The position numbers were made by a program, and so were the translations under genes. 64,000 nt of DNA, from contig NZ_JAFCJT010000033.1 of assembly GCF_018130785.1 (NCBI RefSeq), positions 1 through 64,000 of the forward strand. Direction: 5' to 3'. This stretch comes from Bradyrhizobium liaoningense (GTDB taxonomy: Bacteria; Pseudomonadota; Alphaproteobacteria; Rhizobiales; Xanthobacteraceae). Shown here piece after piece: positions 60,135-64,000 of this stretch. The notes beneath the pieces were generated by a model. The model made no database searches. It was not told where the DNA came from and saw nothing but the letters and a program-made list of their open reading frames with translations. How positions within the stretch are numbered: the first letter of the stretch is position 1; each line of letters opens with the position of its first letter.

Positions 60135-61988
60135 TTAACCGCCACAGCCGATCCACTCACCCGACGCATCATTCACCCGCGCCACTGCATCGGTACGCCG
60201 CGTCAGCACCGCACGCTGGTTGATGTAGCCCTTGTCGGTGATCTCGCCGCCGTCGACCGATGGCGGCTCGGCGAGCAGCAGCGCGCGCGTCGCGTGGCCG
60301 GAGGAGTTGGCGCCCTGCTGCTTCAGCTTCGCCAGGCCCTGCGCGATCGCGGTTCTGACCTTGTCATGCGCGAGCACATCGTTCACGCCTGCCGTCTCGG
60401 GCAAACCTGCTTGCGCGCGGCAAGCGGCGATATTCGGGAACACCAGGAAGCGCACCTCGTCGCCGCCATGGCCGGCGACGACGATATCCTGCGCAAGCGG
60501 CGCCAGCGCGGCGATGCCGGCGACGCGCAGCGTGCCGACGCTGACCCAGGTGCCGGAGTTGAGCTTGAAGTCCTCCGCGACGCGGCCGTCGAAGAACAGA
60601 CCCTGCTCCGGCCTGTTCGCATCGGCAAGTTTCACGGCATCGCCGATCAGATAGAAGCCCTCGTCGTCGAACGCCTGCCTGGTCAGATCCGGCGCCTTCC
60701 AGTAACCCGGCGTGACATTGGGGCCGCGCACCCGCACCTCCAGCTTGTCGCCCGACGTGACGAGCTTCAGCTCGGTGCCGGGAATGGGCACGCCGATATT
60801 GCCCGAGCGCTCCGCGAGGAAATGACAGTCGGTCGCCAGCGGTGACGTCTCGGTCGAGCCCCAGGCCGACACCATCGGCAGCGGACGACCAACAGTCTCC
60901 ACCGAAAGCTGCTTGAGCGCGTCCCAGAGGTTCTGCGGCAGCGCGGCACCGGCATAGAAGGCGAATTTCACCTCGCCGAAGAAGCGGCGGCGCAGCTCCT
61001 CGTCGCCGCGCAGCGCTGCGATCAGCATGTCGAAGCCGCGCGGCACGTTGAAATAGACCGTCGGCATCACGCTTTTCAGATTGGCGAGTGACGTTGCGAA
61101 GAGACCGGGCGCGGGCTTGCCGCCGTCGATATAGAGCGACCCGCCGTTGCGCAGCACGAGATTGAAATTGTGGTTGGCGCCGAACGTGTGGCTCCAGGGG
61201 AGCCAATCGAGAATGACGAGATCGCTGGCAGCCTGCTCCAGGAACGTCCAAGTTTGCGCCTTGGCCTGCTGGCTCGAGGTCAGCATCCGCTGGGTGTTGA
61301 TGACGGCTTTCGGCGTGCCGGTCGAGCCCGAGGTGAACAGGAATTTTGCGATCGTGTCCGGAGCGACCTTCGCGAAGGCTTTTGCGACGTCGCCCGTTTC
61401 GGGCGTCGCCGCGATGTCGCGGAAGGCCAGCGCATCGGCATCGCCGGCATTGCCACTGATGATCTGCGCCTTGTGCAGCGGCTCGATCGCCGCGAGTGCA
61501 GCAGCGAATGGCTTGGTCGCGGAGACGTAGATCGCGCCGGGCTCCAGCAGCGAGATCATGCTCTTGAGCTTGTCGAAATCTTTCGACATCAGCGAATAGG
61601 CCGGCGAGATCGCGGCCGAGGGCACGCCGACATGCTGGGCCGCAAGCGCGAGCAGCGCATGGTCGATGCTGTTGTCGGAGAGGATGACGACGGGACGCTC
61701 GGCGCTGAGCTGTTGCGCCAAAATCCAGCTCGCCGCTGCGCGTACCCGCCGCAGGGCGCCCGCATAGGTTATGGTGGCCCAGGGTCTGTCGGCGCTGTCA
61801 CGCTCGGCGAGGAAGATCGTGTCAGGCGTCTGCCGCGCAAAATGCTCCAGCCAGTCGCCGACGCAGCGGGCGCTGTCGCGTAAGGGTTCCGGCGAGCGCA
61901 GCACGATGCTGCCGTCGGCGCGATGCTCGGCGACGGTCTTGGGCGTTGCGAACAGGCTCGAAGCGTCACCGCGTGCGGCGGTTGTCAT
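60135..61988 (-). CDS. fcs: Feruloyl-CoA-synthase-like aryl-CoA ligase
   Basis: This 617-residue adenylate-forming ligase has the P-loop FTSGSTGTPKAVINTQRML, the SAWGSTETSP motif, and a C-terminal domain with GEITDKGYINQ, carrying the late lysine of this subgroup. Length and motifs match feruloyl-CoA synthases that activate ferulate, p-coumarate and related phenylpropenoids. GGAGG precedes the ATG. It is divergent from a MarR regulator across an ATTGTTG-rich operator region. Hydratase/aldolase and vanillin dehydrogenase genes are not in the window. Confidence 0.88.
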   Translation of the reverse strand: MTTAARGDASSLFATPKTVAEHRADGSIVLRSPEPLRDSARCVGDWLEHFARQTPDTIFLAERDSADRPWATITYAGALRRVRAAASWILAQQLSAERPVVILSDNSIDHALLALAAQHVGVPSAAISPAYSLMSKDFDKLKSMISLLEPGAIYVSATKPFAAALAAIEPLHKAQIISGNAGDADALAFRDIAATPETGDVAKAFAKVAPDTIAKFLFTSGSTGTPKAVINTQRMLTSSQQAKAQTWTFLEQAASDLVILDWLPWSHTFGANHNFNLVLRNGGSLYIDGGKPAPGLFATSLANLKSVMPTVYFNVPRGFDMLIAALRGDEELRRRFFGEVKFAFYAGAALPQNLWDALKQLSVETVGRPLPMVSAWGSTETSPLATDCHFLAERSGNIGVPIPGTELKLVTSGDKLEVRVRGPNVTPGYWKAPDLTRQAFDDEGFYLIGDAVKLADANRPEQGLFFDGRVAEDFKLNSGTWVSVGTLRVAGIAALAPLAQDIVVAGHGGDEVRFLVFPNIAACRAQAGLPETAGVNDVLAHDKVRTAIAQGLAKLKQQGANSSGHATRALLLAEPPSVDGGEITDKGYINQRAVLTRRTDAVARVNDASGEWIGCGG

Positions 61989-62049
61989 GGTTTCCTCCTC
62001 GCCCGGACGTCCGGATCGGCTGCAGCCTCGTACCGGGCTGCTTGGTCAT

Positions 62050-62086
62050 ATTGTTGGGCACGACAATTGTTGTCGTCAACAACAAT
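62050..62086. promoter_or_regulatory. MarR operator candidate upstream of fcs
   Basis: ATTGTTG occurs at 62050 and 62066 and inverted (CAACAAT) at 62080. The centre GACAATTGTTGTCGTCAACA contains TTGTTG-TCGT-CAACAA, a 16-bp near-palindrome (62067-62082). It lies 60-100 bases before fcs and 50-90 before the divergent MarR gene. Confidence 0.6.
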
Positions 62087-62136
62087 CTTTCGCACGGGCC
62101 TTCGGGGCGCTAAGGTTGCACGGCAGGAGAGATCAC

Positions 62137-62643
62137 GTGACAGCCAGCGCAGCCCGAACTGAGCCCCGCCCCTCCCCGCGCAAACGTGCCGGCAACGGAG
62201 CCGCGCGGCGGACCGACGCGGACGAGATCGGCCTCGACGCGCTGGTCGGGCACGCCGGCTACGCGGTACGGCGCTTCCAGATCTGGATCTTTCAGGACTT
62301 CATCAAGACGCTCGGCGAGGTCGACATCAGGCCGACGCAATATTCGGTGCTGACGGTGATCGGCGCCAATCCGGGCCTCTCGCAGATGGCGGTGGCGAAG
62401 CGCCTCGGCATCGAGCGCGCCCGGCTGGTGCATCTGCTCGACAGCCTCGAACAGCGCAAGCTGGTGAAGCGGATCAAGTCGAAGGCAGACCGGCGCTCCC
62501 ACGCCCTGCACCTCACCGCACCGGGTGAGACGGCGCTGGCAAAGTTCAAGCGCCTCGCCGCCGAGCACGAGCGGCATGTCGTGGAGAAGATCGGCAAGGA
62601 GAACAGGGAGCTGCTGCTCCAGATCCTCGCCGGCTTCACCTGA
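62137..62643 (+). CDS. MarR-family regulator of fcs (CouR-like)
   Basis: This 168-residue protein has a basic N-terminal tail and a MarR winged HTH (about 65-135: LSQMAVAKRLGIERARLVHLL, wing KSKADRRSHALHL). GTG start at 62137 with AGGAGA spaced six bases; the frame is open upstream without an initiation site. It is divergent from fcs, as CouR is to the coumarate genes in Rhodopseudomonas, where the hydroxycinnamoyl-CoA ester releases repression. Confidence 0.88.
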   Translation: MTASAARTEPRPSPRKRAGNGAARRTDADEIGLDALVGHAGYAVRRFQIWIFQDFIKTLGEVDIRPTQYSVLTVIGANPGLSQMAVAKRLGIERARLVHLLDSLEQRKLVKRIKSKADRRSHALHLTAPGETALAKFKRLAAEHERHVVEKIGKENRELLLQILAGFT

Positions 62644-62835
62644 TCGACACTGCCTAATATTTAGACAAATGCCCGTATCAGGGCGCTGGCTCGACGTCCC
62701 AGCAATCCTCGTTATATCTTACAAGCCACTGATCCCACGATAATATCCGAGGCACAGCGCCTGCCCGGATAATGTACACAATGGCACATCGCTTGCTTCA
62801 ATCCGGGTAAGACAAGTTGCCGGAGTTTTGTGACC

Positions 62836-64000
62836 ATGGGGGCTGAGCAGCCTGAAACGATCGCCGCGATTGTGGCCGCGCATCGCGCGGGCACGATGAC
62901 GCCCGCGCAGACGATCGCGCGGACCTATCAGCGCATTCGCGACCACAACGATCCCTCCATCTTTATCAGCCTGCGCGACGAGAAGGACGCGCTCGCGGAC
63001 GCCGAGAAGCTCGCCGCGAAAGATGCCTCCAGCCTGCCGCTCTACGGCGTGCCGGTTGCGGTGAAGGACAATATCGACGCGCTGGGATTTCCAACCACCG
63101 CGGCCTGCCCGGCCTTCTCGTACACGCCGACGCATGATTCGACCGCGGTGGAGCGGCTGCGCGCGGCCGGCGCCATCATCATCGGCAAGACCAATCTCGA
63201 CCAGTTCGCGACCGGCCTCGTCGGTGTGCGCTCGCCCTACGGCATCCCCAGGAACTCGATCCGCGAGGATCTCATTCCCGGTGGATCGAGCTCGGGATCG
63301 GCGGTCGCCGTTGGTGCCGGACTCGTGCCGCTGTCGCTGGGCACGGACACCGCTGGCAGCGGACGCGTGCCGGCGATGCTCAACAATATTGTCGGCCTGA
63401 AGCCGAGCCTCGGCATGATCTCGACTGCCGGCCTCGTGCCGGCCTGCCGCACGCTCGACTGCATCTCGGTATTCGCTTTGACCGTCGACGACGCCGCTCT
63501 CGCGCTCTCCGTGATGGCCGGCCCCGACCAGGCCGATCCGTTCTCGCGCGACCGGCCGCTGGGCACGATCGCGCCGTTTCCCGCGAATTTGCGCCTCAGT
63601 GTGCCCCGCAACGGGCAGCTGATCTTCTTCGGCGACAGGAAGGCGGAAGCTGCTTACGGCGATGCGCTGAAGCGCTGGACCGCGCTCGGCGCTGAGCTGG
63701 TCGAGTTCGACCTCGAGCCGTTCTACGAGACGGCGCGGCTGCTCTATGAGGGGCCGTGGGTCGCCGAGCGTTATCTCGTGATCAGGAATCTGCTCGCCTC
63801 GGCGCCTGACACGATCCATCCGGTGACGCGCGAGATCACCGCCGCCGGCGCGCGGCTGACGGCTGCCGAGACTTTCTCCGCGCTCTACCGTTTGCAGGGC
63901 CTGCGCAAGATCGCCGAGCGCACGTTCGCGAATATCGACGCGCTGGTGCTGCCGACGGCGCCGACGGCCTATACGACCGCGCAAGTGCTCGCCAATCCGA
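62836..64000 (+). CDS. atzF: Allophanate hydrolase (amidase-signature enzyme), 5' part
   Basis: It converts allophanate to ammonia and CO2 in urea or triazine nitrogen use. The first 388 residues are visible and the gene continues past the window. The amidase triad is present, by my count K77 (VAVKDNID), S151 (GGSSSGS) and S175 (DTAGSGR). The FPTTAACPAFSY stretch separates allophanate hydrolases from generic amidases. The ATG at 62836 is used; an in-frame GTG lies two codons earlier. It follows a 192-base gap after the MarR gene. Confidence 0.9.
   Translation, partial: MGAEQPETIAAIVAAHRAGTMTPAQTIARTYQRIRDHNDPSIFISLRDEKDALADAEKLAAKDASSLPLYGVPVAVKDNIDALGFPTTAACPAFSYTPTHDSTAVERLRAAGAIIIGKTNLDQFATGLVGVRSPYGIPRNSIREDLIPGGSSSGSAVAVGAGLVPLSLGTDTAGSGRVPAMLNNIVGLKPSLGMISTAGLVPACRTLDCISVFALTVDDAALALSVMAGPDQADPFSRDRPLGTIAPFPANLRLSVPRNGQLIFFGDRKAEAAYGDALKRWTALGAELVEFDLEPFYETARLLYEGPWVAERYLVIRNLLASAPDTIHPVTREITAAGARLTAAETFSALYRLQGLRKIAERTFANIDALVLPTAPTAYTTAQVLANP

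Overview
The window is a GC-rich piece of alphaproteobacterial chromosome, almost certainly from Bradyrhizobium. The evidence is a haloalkane dehalogenase that keeps the DbjA catalytic residues, a BjaR1/BjaI-type quorum-sensing pair, a CYP199A P450, GcrA, and the palindromic repeats typical of that genus. Fifty-three protein genes (complete or partial) were placed. I saw no rRNA, tRNA or CRISPR array.

Layout. 1-60 is the 3' end of an IS110-type transposase. 0.3-4.7 kb is housekeeping: hslO, argF and argD leftward, gcrA rightward. 4.8-12.6 kb is the phosphate regulon, transcribed leftward: a lipid-flippase-like membrane protein, phoR, then pstSCAB-phoU-phoB behind a Pho box. 13.0-14.8 kb is a TetR-dbjA-Rdx (SelW-like) operon with a likely autoregulatory operator. 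14.9-18.8 kb holds an OmpA/BON protein, a polysaccharide deacetylase and an SDR. 19.0-26.4 kb is the aerobic benzoyl-CoA (box) cluster: boxB, boxC, a DUF309 gene, an alpha/beta hydrolase, a benzoate-CoA ligase and the divergent regulator boxR. 26.6-31.1 kb is mixed: truncated haemoglobin, a B12-binding photoreceptor-like protein, a transglutaminase-like protein, a Kef-type antiporter and a PRC-barrel protein. 31.2-35.0 kb is an IclR regulator with a Rieske oxygenase and a glutamine-synthetase-like ligase. 35.3-38.7 kb is a TonB siderophore receptor with an AraC regulator. 38.8-42.1 kb is a livHMGF-type ABC transporter without a binding protein. 42.4-44.1 kb is bjaR1-bjaI plus a translationally linked small gene. 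44.7-53.3 kb is a LysR-aroE-binding protein-livHMGF-quiC block that looks like uptake of shikimate-type acids and conversion to protocatechuate. 53.3-62.6 kb holds two more binding proteins, a type II NADH dehydrogenase, CYP199A, two MarR regulators and a feruloyl-CoA-synthase-like ligase. 62.8-64.0 kb starts an allophanate hydrolase that runs off the window.

How the genes fit together. Most of the right two thirds is a catabolic region for plant-derived aromatic and hydroaromatic acids: benzoate by the box route, shikimate/quinate, para-alkoxybenzoate, and ferulate/coumarate. Each set has its own regulator. The most informative unlabelled signal is an operator-like palindrome, ATGCA-N6-TGCAT. 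It occurs twice upstream of boxC and again, as a triple TGCA array, upstream of the livHMGF operon 20 kb away. This suggests that BoxR controls that transporter and that its cargo is benzoate or a relative. Other points worth attention are a Wx9EH cobalamin-photoreceptor signature behind a zinc ribbon, a lux-box-like palindrome before bjaI, a gene for a 72-residue protein placed two bases after bjaI, and five GANTC methylation sites upstream of gcrA.
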